Shown here one piece after another: positions 43,920-52,400 of a stretch of DNA of 64,000 nt. The position numbers were made by a program, and so were the translations under genes. The stretch lies in NCBI GenBank assembly GCA_019637435.1, contig JAHBVO010000003.1, positions 930,001 to 994,000 on the forward strand. Reading direction: 5' to 3'. Positions within the stretch are counted from its first letter, which is position 1; each line of letters begins with the position of its first letter. Source of the DNA: Candidatus Obscuribacterales bacterium. GTDB lineage: Bacteria > Cyanobacteriota > Vampirovibrionia > Obscuribacterales > Obscuribacteraceae. A model generated the notes under the pieces. That model was not told where the DNA came from. It did not search any database and was given only the letters and a program-made list of their open reading frames with translations.

Positions 43920-45371
43920 ATGAAAAACAAAGTGCTTCTTCTTGCCGCACTTCTGTCGTTATCCGTAAGTTTTGAAACCTGCGCCTTTGCCTTCGATGCG
44001 CCTCAGCTTTCCATTAAGAGCAGCGATTTTGTTTCGCAGCTGGAAGCGCATATGGCGCCGTTGTTGAAGCAATATTTTCCGAGAGCGGTTGTGAAGAAAA
44101 CATCCGACTCGTACAACGTCGAGTTTAAGGCTGCGAAATTTGCCACCATTGACGGTGGTATGCTTTTGACACCGAAAACTGATGGTATCGTATTTGATGT
44201 CGCTGTAAAACCAGGAAAGTACAAGGGCAAGCAGATGCTGCCCTTAACTACGAACGAAACTCTGTATTATTCAATCTTGTGGGTGGTGTCATCGCCGGCG
44301 GAAAACAATCATGTGGTTGTTAGACTTTTTTGTCCACCCGACATCAACATTTCAATTTCCGATGATCTGCGTGATGCTGTTCAGACTTTCATAAGTCAGA
44401 TAGAAAATAGTTCGCCGAAAGCGGCTTCTGAGGCTAAGGCGGCGACTGCGGAAAAATCAGAGATTGCGCTGGCATCGGATTCTGCGAAAACGGTGACTGC
44501 GGAGAAATCCGAGATTGCACTGGCATCGGATTCCACGAAATCGGCGACTGCGGAAAAATCGGAGATCGCACCGTCGGAGTCAATGAAGACGGCGAAATCT
44601 GGAGATACGAGCTCCGATGTCAAAGCCCCTGAAACTAAGATGCCTGACACGAAGATTTCAAATGATACCTCTCCTGGTGGCGCAGCTTCGCCGAGCGTTA
44701 CTACGGAAAGCGGTGGAACTGCGAACTCGGCTAGTTCCGATGCCTCGGATAACTCCGCTAGCTCTGCGGGTGCAGTAACAAGTGTTGCTGCAGCTGCGTC
44801 AGCCGGTTCCGGCAAAGATGAGGCAGCGACTGAACTAGACCTGAGTGCCTTGAAGGACGTAATTTCCAGTGTTTCCATTCCAAAGTTTTCCGCTGGGACC
44901 ACGCCGTCCGCTAACGACAACGCATTTGCACCAGCTTCGAAAACGTCTCCAGCAGCACCGGTCAAGACCGCGGTAACTCCGCCCAAGGCGCCGCCAAAAC
45001 CGTCGGCTGCTTACTTCAAGATGTGGTTCACTAAGTTCTACAAGACGACGGACTCCGCGAATTATTTGCAGGATGTGCTTCCGTTTTTCTCCAAAGATTT
45101 TCATCAGAGCAAGTTGCGAGGCGTGGAGCGGTTAAACGCTGCTGCCAACAACATGGTTTACAAGCAATTCAAAAAGCAGGTGCACATCTGGAACTGGTCT
45201 ATCGAAAAAGCGCAGCCGGGTCCGTTGGGCTGCTGGGATGTGATAGTTAATGGTCGGACTTTCTCCGGGCATCCGGCGTATTTGATCTATCGCATGGTCG
45301 CCGAGGGCGGCACCTGGCGCATCGATAATGCTCGCGGGCGTTTCTGGACGAGTGGGTCGCGCGAGTTGTAG
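43920..45371 (+). CDS. Family-X exported protein with Ala/Ser-rich linker (intact copy of a duplicated gene)
   Basis: I chose the ATG at 43920 (483 residues); the frame opens at GTG 43902. It has a signal peptide (VLLLAALLSLSVSFETCAFA, cut before FDAPQ). The N-terminal domain (about 30-160) matches the 37046 lipoprotein: YFPRAVVKKTSDSYNVEFKA, PKTDGIVFDVAVKPGKYKGK, PLTTNETLYYSILWVV. A linker of about 190 Ala/Ser/Thr/Lys-rich residues follows, containing three 17-residue repeats of the type TAEKSEIALASDS (nt 44441-44590, period 51). The C-terminal domain (AAYFKMWFTKFYKTTDSANY; AYLIYRMVAEGGTWRIDNAR) may be NTF2-like. Function is unknown. The last 523 bp recur at 48011-48533 with about 11 mismatches. 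Confidence 0.75.
   Translation: MKNKVLLLAALLSLSVSFETCAFAFDAPQLSIKSSDFVSQLEAHMAPLLKQYFPRAVVKKTSDSYNVEFKAAKFATIDGGMLLTPKTDGIVFDVAVKPGKYKGKQMLPLTTNETLYYSILWVVSSPAENNHVVVRLFCPPDINISISDDLRDAVQTFISQIENSSPKAASEAKAATAEKSEIALASDSAKTVTAEKSEIALASDSTKSATAEKSEIAPSESMKTAKSGDTSSDVKAPETKMPDTKISNDTSPGGAASPSVTTESGGTANSASSDASDNSASSAGAVTSVAAAASAGSGKDEAATELDLSALKDVISSVSIPKFSAGTTPSANDNAFAPASKTSPAAPVKTAVTPPKAPPKPSAAYFKMWFTKFYKTTDSANYLQDVLPFFSKDFHQSKLRGVERLNAAANNMVYKQFKKQVHIWNWSIEKAQPGPLGCWDVIVNGRTFSGHPAYLIYRMVAEGGTWRIDNARGRFWTSGSREL
44441..44590 (+). repeat. In-frame 51-bp tandem repeat in the family-X linker
   Basis: Three copies with period 51 start at 44444, 44495 and 44546 (GACTGCGGAAAAATC in the first). They encode TAEKSEIALASDS-type 17-residue units, the last one shortened. 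Confidence 0.85.
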
Positions 45372-45394
45372 TGGGAATCTACGCGAGCCGCTTT

Positions 45395-46325
45395 CGGCAA
45401 CTCGAAAGAGTCGCCGCTCTAGTAGTTTTAGGTTTGATCGTTAAAAGAACATTTCAGCGTTCAAGCTAGCAGGCACAACCGAGAGATGTCTTGGATCGCG
45501 TTTGCCTATGAATCTTTGCGTAATTTTTAGGCCGAGTGTCTCCCCGTACGCGTCTATCGTATACTCCTCAATTTCCCTGGAACCACCAACCCTGGCTTCA
45601 AAAAAAATTCTTTCTCCATCAATAACCCTGGAGTTTCGAAATGCAGGCTCTTCTTCCGGTAACGGCGGTCCAAAGTCGACCGTTACTCCTTCATCCATAT
45701 TACCGCCATGATCTCGAATCAGTGTTCCATTTTCAAAGAATCTGTACCGAAAAGTATTCGAGGAATCCTTCGAAGCGATCACGAAAAGTGTACCTCCAGG
45801 GAAGATACTCAGTGCTTTTTGAAGTAGATCATCATGAGGTTGCCAAAAACATTTCCGAACTCGTTCATCACAGAGAACAAAAACTTTCTCGTAGGCCCCT
45901 AAAATTGTTCCCTGTACGTCTGGTATTAGCTTAACGGGCTTTCTGTTATCAAAATTGTTGAAGCCTAAGGTTTCGAGAATACGGGTAGCAAAGTTCGCAT
46001 CATGCTCTGGAAGTGAATTAAGATAGCCTTCTGGCAAATCTGAACTACCACCTATCATCATCGAAATTGTCACAGTAAATGCCTCCCCGCATGAAAACAG
46101 TCAAGAGCACTAGTTTATAACACGGCATGCCGTTTGTCCTTAGTCAGCCGGTGCACCACATTTGGTATCGAAACCGAAAGCACCTAGCTAGATTTTATTT
46201 GTCTCGAATTTTTGACAACGCGCGCTCGCGAGAGCGTTTTGACCGCTTGATGACCCGTTGGCCAGCTCTTCAAGCACGGTTACGTCCGTGAAGTCTTCAA
46301 CTTCAGCGGTTGCTGTCTGCTGTTG
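45395..46325. other. 931-bp segment present in the left duplication unit but absent from the right one
   Basis: Flanking sequence is shared by both units: the family-X 3' flank up to CGCTTT (45389-45394), and CTGAATGGATTTTTGCG onward from 46326. In the right unit the two flanks are joined by only 8 bp (after 48555). The segment carries the minus-strand gene 45441-46073. I see no terminal inverted repeats or target-site duplication, so insertion on the left or deletion on the right remain equal options. Confidence 0.6.
45441..46073 (-). CDS. Hypothetical cytoplasmic protein
   Basis: The 210-residue protein starts at a GTG at 46073, with GGGGAGG eight bases upstream, a strong ribosome-binding site. 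The sequence is protein-like, without signal peptide or membrane segments: FATRILETLGFNNFDNRKPV, KVFVLCDERVRKCFWQPHDD, GGTLFVIASKDSSNTFRYRF, EEYTIDAYGETLGLKITQRF. I recognise no family. It is on the opposite strand to its neighbours and lies in a segment present in only one copy of the local duplication, which suggests independent acquisition. Confidence 0.65.
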   Translation of the reverse strand: MTISMMIGGSSDLPEGYLNSLPEHDANFATRILETLGFNNFDNRKPVKLIPDVQGTILGAYEKVFVLCDERVRKCFWQPHDDLLQKALSIFPGGTLFVIASKDSSNTFRYRFFENGTLIRDHGGNMDEGVTVDFGPPLPEEEPAFRNSRVIDGERIFFEARVGGSREIEEYTIDAYGETLGLKITQRFIGKRDPRHLSVVPASLNAEMFF

Positions 46326-46362
46326 CTGAATGGATTTTTGCGAAACTTTTGAGACCGCTTAG

Positions 46363-46384
46363 CCACTGTTCAATACAACAGTGG
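46363..46384. promoter_or_regulatory. Inverted repeat upstream of the left TPR gene
   Basis: CCACTGTT-CAATAC-AACAGTGG is a perfect 8-6-8 inverted repeat about 140 bp before the ATG at 46523. It recurs unchanged at 48601-48622 before the paralogous gene. No T-tract follows, so an operator or RNA hairpin is likelier than a terminator. Confidence 0.5.
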
Positions 46385-46522
46385 AATTTATCCGAAAAGA
46401 GATAGAATGATTGCAGTAAGTGGAGCCAACGATCAGCCAAGCCGATTCTTGGAGCGAAGAAACTCCCTAGAAGCTGGCCCGAGAAAGTTCAGGAGCCGGT
46501 TGTTCCATATATCGTAAATCTG

Positions 46523-47191
46523 ATGGAAATTCGAATGAAGATCGTAGCGGTATTACTGACAGCAGTGTGCGCACTTAATTTCGGATTTGCTGGACCTTCC
46601 GAGGCGAAACAGGTTACAGCTTCGTCGCCCCCCTCTGATATCCGCGAAGTAATCGATTATGTAGATAGTTTGCCTTCTCCGAACGCAGAGCAGCTTGTAA
46701 TGAAAGCCAAAGCTTTCTACTGGCTAAAAGATTATTCGTCAGCAATCACAGCAATTTCGAAGTCCATTGAGCTGAAACCCATTCCAAAGTCGTATCTGTT
46801 TCGTGCTTCGTATTCTAGGCACCTGGGAAGGTTCGATGACGGGCTCCGTGACTGCAATAAAGCGGAACAGCTTGGCTATCGAGGTAGTGACCTATATGAG
46901 CTTCGAGGACTAATCCATTTGAGTTTAGGAAATTCTCTACCTGCATTGAAGGATGGAGAGAGGGCCGTGCAAGTAAGTGAATCAAGCGCCAGTGGTTTTT
47001 TCGTCAAAGGAGCCGCAGAATGTCAACTGGGCAAGTTGGAAGAAAGCGTTTCTTCACTGTCTAAGTCGATTCAAATCTCTTCTCGCGACCCCTCTGTGTT
47101 TGAACTCAGGGGCGGGGTTTACCGAAAACTGGGTCGTGAAGAGGAGGCTAGAGCGGATATTCAGAAAGCTGAAGACATGAAGCGTCAGTGA
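46523..47191 (+). CDS. Exported TPR-repeat protein (left copy)
   Basis: The 222-residue protein starts MEIRMKIVAVLL; either Met could be used. A signal peptide (about 5-28, ending AGPSEAK) precedes roughly five TPR-type pairs (NAEQLVMKAKAFYWLKDYSS; LYELRGLIHLSLGNSLPALK; VFELRGGVYRKLGREEEARA). It is a paralogue of the 48765-49433 gene. The first 85 or so residues are almost identical, the rest clearly diverged. It lies in the left unit of the tandem duplication, upstream of a remnant of the giant LysM gene. Confidence 0.8.
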   Translation: MEIRMKIVAVLLTAVCALNFGFAGPSEAKQVTASSPPSDIREVIDYVDSLPSPNAEQLVMKAKAFYWLKDYSSAITAISKSIELKPIPKSYLFRASYSRHLGRFDDGLRDCNKAEQLGYRGSDLYELRGLIHLSLGNSLPALKDGERAVQVSESSASGFFVKGAAECQLGKLEESVSSLSKSIQISSRDPSVFELRGGVYRKLGREEEARADIQKAEDMKRQ

Positions 47192-47222
47192 TTGCGTTAA
47201 AGGGCGTGGGAATGTCCATAAT

Positions 47223-47613
47223 ATGAGTAAGACCAATCCTGAAAACGGCGATAGCAAACGCTCCGGTCCCGGAGCGACTCCCGTGGCTACTGATCTCATG
47301 GAATTGTACAGATAAGCCAGAAGGTGTCAATGCCACTCCAACGGCAGCTCAAGAAGGCTTACGACAAGGCAAACAAACCTCGAATTCGGCAGGCTCAGCG
47401 GTGCTTCTGTCCGGTAATTCGCCGCAGACCATGGAAGGCGGCGGGCGTGTTTCGAGTGATGGTCGGAAATTACAGGCAACTGATTGCGCAAACGCGGTTT
47501 AGTAAATGCAGAGCATCAACCAGTAGGTAAATTTGGACCGCTGGATGCCGCTCCGGCGCGCATACGGCGTGGTCTTGCCGGCACCAAGGCTGCGAATTCT
47601 CCGACGGAAGTCA
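47223..47613 (+). pseudogene. Remnant of a second giant LysM-protein gene
   Basis: Starting at an ATG (47223), a 30-codon frame beginning MSKTNPENGDSKRSG parallels the start of the intact gene at 49465. Sequence around 47313-47400 then matches the intact gene near 49850-49945 (PEGVNAT...QEGLRRGKQTSNS region). After a jump of about 1.2 kb, 47430-47613 matches the intact gene near 51181-51365. Frames are broken, and the LysM-bearing 3' end is missing. This is a collapsed copy left after at least three internal or terminal deletions. Confidence 0.85.
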
Positions 47614-48533
47614 CACCATTGACGGTGCTATGTTTTGACACCGAAAACTGATGGTATCGTATTTGATGTCGCTGTGAAATCAGGAAAGTACAAAGCCAAG
47701 CAGATGCTACCCTTAACAACGAACGAAGCTCTGTACTATTCAATCTTGTGAAGACGGCGAAATCATTAGGCACAGCTTCGGACTTCAAAGCCTCTGAAAA
47801 TAAGATATCTGACACGAAGATTTCAAATGATACCTCTGCTGGTGGCGCAGCCTCGCCGAGCGTTACTACGGAGGCGGTGGAACTGCAAACTCGACTGGTT
47901 CCGATGCCTCGGACAACTCCGCTAGCTTTGCGGGTGCAGTAACAAGTGTTGCTACAGCTGCGTCAGCAAGTTCCGGCAAAGATGAGGTAGCGACTGAACT
48001 CTCTGAGTGCCTTGAAGGACGTAATTTCCAGTGCTTCCATTCCAAAGTTTTCCGCTGGGACCACGCCGTCCGCTAACGACAACGCATTTGCACCAGCTTC
48101 GAAAACGTCTCCAGCAGCACCGGTCAAGACCGCGGTAACTCCGCCCAAGGCGCCGCCAAAACCGTCGGCTGCTTACTTCAAGATGTGGTTCACTAAGTTC
48201 TACAAGACGACGGACTCCGCGAATTATTTGCAGGATGTGCTTCCGTTTTTCTCCAAAGATTTTCATCAGAGCAAGTTGCGAGGCGTGGAGCGGTTAAACG
48301 CTGCTGCCAACAACATGGTCTACAAGCAATTCAAAAAGCAGGTTCACATCTGGAACTGGTCTATCGAGAAAGCGCAGCCGGGTCCGCTCGGCTGCTGGGA
48401 TGTGATAGTTAATGGCCGAACTTTCTCCGGGCATCCGGCGTATTTGATCTATCGCCTGGTCGCCGAGGGCGGCACCTGGCGCATCGATAATGCCCGCGGG
48501 CGTTTCTGGACGAGCGGGTCGCGCGAGTTGTAG
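47614..48533 (+). pseudogene. Truncated copy of the family-X gene
   Basis: Matches the intact gene from about 44140 on. The signal peptide and the first half of the N-terminal domain are absent. A one-base deletion breaks the frame near 47630, and about 300 bp are missing at 47750 relative to the intact copy (44282-44585). Further small changes interrupt the linker. From 48011 the copy is nearly identical to 44849-45371 (about 11 mismatches in 523 bp), leaving an open frame 48012-48533 for the C-terminal domain without a signal peptide. Residual expression of that 173-residue fragment cannot be excluded. Confidence 0.85.
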
Positions 48534-48600
48534 TGGGATCTACGCGAACCGCTTTAGGTGTAACTGAATGGATTTTTGCGAAACTTTTGAGACCGCTTAG

Positions 48601-48622
48601 CCACTGTTCAATACAACAGTGG
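48601..48622. promoter_or_regulatory. Inverted repeat upstream of the right TPR gene
   Basis: Identical 8-6-8 inverted repeat (CCACTGTT...AACAGTGG) to that at 46363-46384, within about 200 bp of conserved upstream sequence shared by both TPR genes. Confidence 0.5.
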
Positions 48623-48764
48623 AATTTATCCGAAAAGAGATAGAATGATTGCAGAAGTGGAGCCAACGATCAACCAAGCCGATTCTTGGAGTGAAGAAAC
48701 TCCCACGCTGGAGAGTGAACCCTAGAAAGTTCAGGAGCCGGTTGTTTCATATATCGTGAGTCTG

Positions 48765-49433
48765 ATGGAAATTCGAATGAAGATCATAACGGTATTGCTC
48801 ACGGGAGTGTGCGCACTTAATTTCGGATTTGCTGGTCCTTCCGAGGCGAAACAGGTAACAGCTTCGTCTCCTCCCTCCGATATTCGCAAAGTAATTGATT
48901 ATGTAGATAGTTTCCCTTCTCCGAATGCAGAGCAGCTTGTAATGAAAGCCAAAGCTTTCTACTGGCTAAAAGATTATTCGTCAGCAATAGTAGCTATTTC
49001 TAAGTCAATCGCACTAAAACCCGATCCGGAGTCGTATTTGTCTCGTGCCTTGTACGCCACGGGCTTGAAAAGGTATGAGGAGGCGTTGAAAGATTGCGAT
49101 AAGTCTGAGGAACTTGGGTATCGAGGGAGTGACTTGTATGCCCTTCGAGGCCTGGTGAAACTCAATCTCGAAAGTTTTGCTGGCGCGTTGAGGGATGCAG
49201 AACGTGCCGTACGAATCAGTGATTCAAGTGCCCTCGGTTTTTACGTCAAAGGGGCTGCTGAGAGTCAATTGGGGTTGAATGAGAAAGCTGTCTCATCACT
49301 TGATAGATCTATAAAACTCGATCCGACTGACCCTGTTGTGTATGAGTTAAGAGGACTAATTTACCAAAAGCTTGGCCGCAGAATCGAGGCGAACGCGGAT
49401 TTGCAAAAAGCAAAATCAATGGGGCGGCAGTGA
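48765..49433 (+). CDS. Exported TPR-repeat protein (right copy)
   Basis: The frame opens at GTG 48756, but that codon is GTA in the left copy, so I start at the ATG at 48765 (222 residues; an ATG at 48777 is also possible). Signal peptide and the first TPR unit are nearly identical to the 46523 gene. The later TPRs differ at many positions (YATGLKRYEEALKDCDKSEE; VVYELRGLIYQKLGRRIEAN). It is immediately followed, 31 bp later, by the giant LysM gene, and both are probably one transcript. The exported TPR protein may assist or bind the LysM protein; this is inference. Confidence 0.8.
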   Translation: MEIRMKIITVLLTGVCALNFGFAGPSEAKQVTASSPPSDIRKVIDYVDSFPSPNAEQLVMKAKAFYWLKDYSSAIVAISKSIALKPDPESYLSRALYATGLKRYEEALKDCDKSEELGYRGSDLYALRGLVKLNLESFAGALRDAERAVRISDSSALGFYVKGAAESQLGLNEKAVSSLDRSIKLDPTDPVVYELRGLIYQKLGRRIEANADLQKAKSMGRQ

Positions 49434-49464
49434 TTGTCGCTTTTCGCTTGGGAATGTCTATTGT

Positions 49465-52400
49465 ATGACTGAAACTAATCTTGAGCATGGAAAAGGGAAG
49501 CGAGATGGAACTGGAGAACCTGTTCGCTCTGGTGTCGATGATGAGGTGCTCAGGCAAAACCGTAGTGATAAAGTAAGAGGATCGTTTCAAAATGATGGTG
49601 CTATATCACTGCCGGAGATAGAACCTCGGAAGTTTGCGACCGGCGAGCAGGCGAATGAGGCGATTGATCGAAGTCTTGCGAATCCCTCTGAGACCAATGC
49701 CACGAAGATTGAACGTGGAGTTGAACAAAAAAGTGACCTACCCAGTGTCGTTGGTTCTAGAAATGAGCCATTAAGCCCTGCGCTCTCCGCGTTTCAGAAG
49801 GAACCCTTGGGAGAGCTGGGAAATCAGGGAGGCTCAAGAGTTTCGGAGAAGCCAGAAGGTGTCAATGCCACTGCAACAGTAGCTCAAGAAGGCTTACGAC
49901 GAGGCAAACAAACCTCGAATTCGGAAGGCTCAATGCTTCCGTCCGAGAATCTGAAGCCAAAAGACCAAACAAGCGAATCTCCAGATGTTGGACAGGCACC
50001 GGCGAATCGATTAACTCGCAACACTAGCGGCGAGCCGCTGCAACCTGTGGCTAACGGTGGTTCACTATTTTCTGGCTCGTCTGGGCCGTCGTTAGAGGGA
50101 GTCTTGGAAGATGGCGGGACTACTCCCGGAGCTATGAGACCGCGCACCAATTCCGAAACTGCTGAAAGACCACAAACTGAGGTCGGCCAAAACGGTGCTG
50201 CTCTTGATATTCGCGAACCGTTTAAAATTGGTGCTCAGTCGGGCGAGCGGCGGGACCAGATTTCTGATCGGATTTCCGAAACCGCGACCATGCCTAAGTC
50301 CGCAGCAGAAGCAAGCGCTCAGCTAGAAGGGTCAGGTGGACCTAGTGTAGTCCCTAAGATCGACTCGACTTCGCTAAAGCCAGACGTTCATGCCCCGCTC
50401 ACCCCAGAAAACAATAAAGCTCCCCAACCAAGCAACCCGCAAGGAAAGACGGATACGCTGCAGGTTCCGGCTGGCAAGATTCCGCAGACCATTACGCCTG
50501 GAAAAAGTGAAGGAACGCAGAGCGACGGTGTGAAACAACCGACGCGCGCTCCTCTGTCGACGGCTGCCGATGCCGTGCCACCGGCGATAGTAATTGATGG
50601 AAAGCGAAACGAGGTTCAAAGTCCGGCGGTTAAGCCTGGTGTTACCGGTGGTGCCAAAGCCGTGATCCCTACATCAAAGGTCCAAACAGGTGCGACCAAG
50701 CCGAACGCTCCAGGAAACAAGGATGATGCGGGCAATCCTCCTGGTAAACCAACAGGTGACGCTCGAACTATCAAAGTTCAGACACCAAGCAGCACGGGCA
50801 GCGCTGAATTTGATCCAAGACAGGGCAAACCGCGTGCAGTAAAGCAGACCGATGGGCGAGAACCAGGAGCCGAGAAGCCACCGAAATCTCCTTCTTCTAT
50901 CGAACCGCCGGCGAAGGTTCCCGGGGCCCGAACCAACGCGACCGAGATCGGACAAACTCGTATCGCTAGCGGCAAGACCGATAGCAAGCAGCCCGCAGCG
51001 GAGTCTTCTGTTAAGACAGTTTCTGGTATCAAAAGTGGTGGCGGGCAGTCCGACGCTTCAACATCAGTAGGTCAGAAATCACGCGGTGATGAAGGCAAGC
51101 GCGGTTTGATCGACGGTCAAAGGGCACAGGTTAATGATGGTGGCTTTCGTGGTGTCATCGATGGACAGAAGCCGCATGGCATGGAAGGCGGCGGTCGTGT
51201 TTCGAGTGATGGTCGGAAATCGCAGACAACTGATGGCGGCAAACGCGGTTTAGTAAATGCAGAGCATCAACCCGCATCCAAGTTTGGACCGCTGGATGCA
51301 GCCCCGGTTGGCATACGGCGTGGTCTTGCAGGCATCAGGTCTGCGAATTCTCCGACTGAAGTCAAAGCGGAAAAAGGTTTCGTCAGTAACGGGTCGCGAG
51401 GGAACTCTGAGGCTGGCACCGGCGGAAAGCGCGGCTCGGGTTTCGGTCCTGGTGGCGCTAAGCGAGCCGACGGTGGTATCAATCAGGAAGTAAAACAGGG
51501 CTCGCCTCGAATCGGCGATGCATCGTCCGGTCGGCGTCCTCAAATGGAAGGTGCGCGTATTGATGTGGGTAATGTGCGTGCGGAGGGGCAGACCGGAAGA
51601 GCGGCGAGAGCAGAAGCAGTTTCTGGGCACTCTAATTCCGGTCGCGCGCATGGCGCAGACTCGCCCAGGACTGAGGCGAAGATTGAGCCGGGCAAAGTTG
51701 GTAGCGCACTGGGCGAAATCATCAAAACAAATGTGACTGGTGTCAAATATGGTGCAAATGAGGGGGCCAAAGCTGGCACCGGTGAAGGACTGAAAGGCGG
51801 CGCAGCCAGCAGTAAAGGAAGTGGCGCGCGGGAGACCGTTAACAGCGGCAAGAGCGAGTCCGCTGAGGGTGGCAAAGCTCCATCACCGAAGGGTGACAAA
51901 GCCCAATCGCCGATGGGCGATAAAGCCCAATCGCCGACGGGCGATAAAGCCCAATCACCGAAGAGCGATCCCGCGGATTTCGTAAAGAATCCCGCGACAG
52001 AATCCGTCAGGCACGGTTTGATAAATGCTGGGAAACAGGGGCAGCGAGTTCCTCCTGAGAGAACCGTCGTCGGTGGTGTTGTCGATGCGTCAACACCGAA
52101 GACTCCTGGTGAGGGCTCGACTAGAAGAGTTTCCGCTGATGGCACCACCAAGAAGGGACCTGCCGAGGTTCCGAGCAAGAAGGGACCATTTGAACTGGCT
52201 CCCGGAAGTTTGGAGCCTAAACCGAATTTGACTGAACGTCCTAAACCGCCAGCCGCGCTTCCGCAGGCAGAGAATCCGCATGGTATCGTCCGTGGTGACA
52301 AGTTTACTGCCAAGCCGTTGTCTCCAGCAAAGCAACCGCTTGAGCCAGGTAAACCTCTTGCAACGAAAGGCGACGGACGCGGATTTGAAGTGCCGCTTCG

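Noticed and set aside
44396..44986. 196-residue frame antisense to the family-X linker
   Set aside because: The Ala/Ser-rich linker gives long open reverse frames by composition alone.
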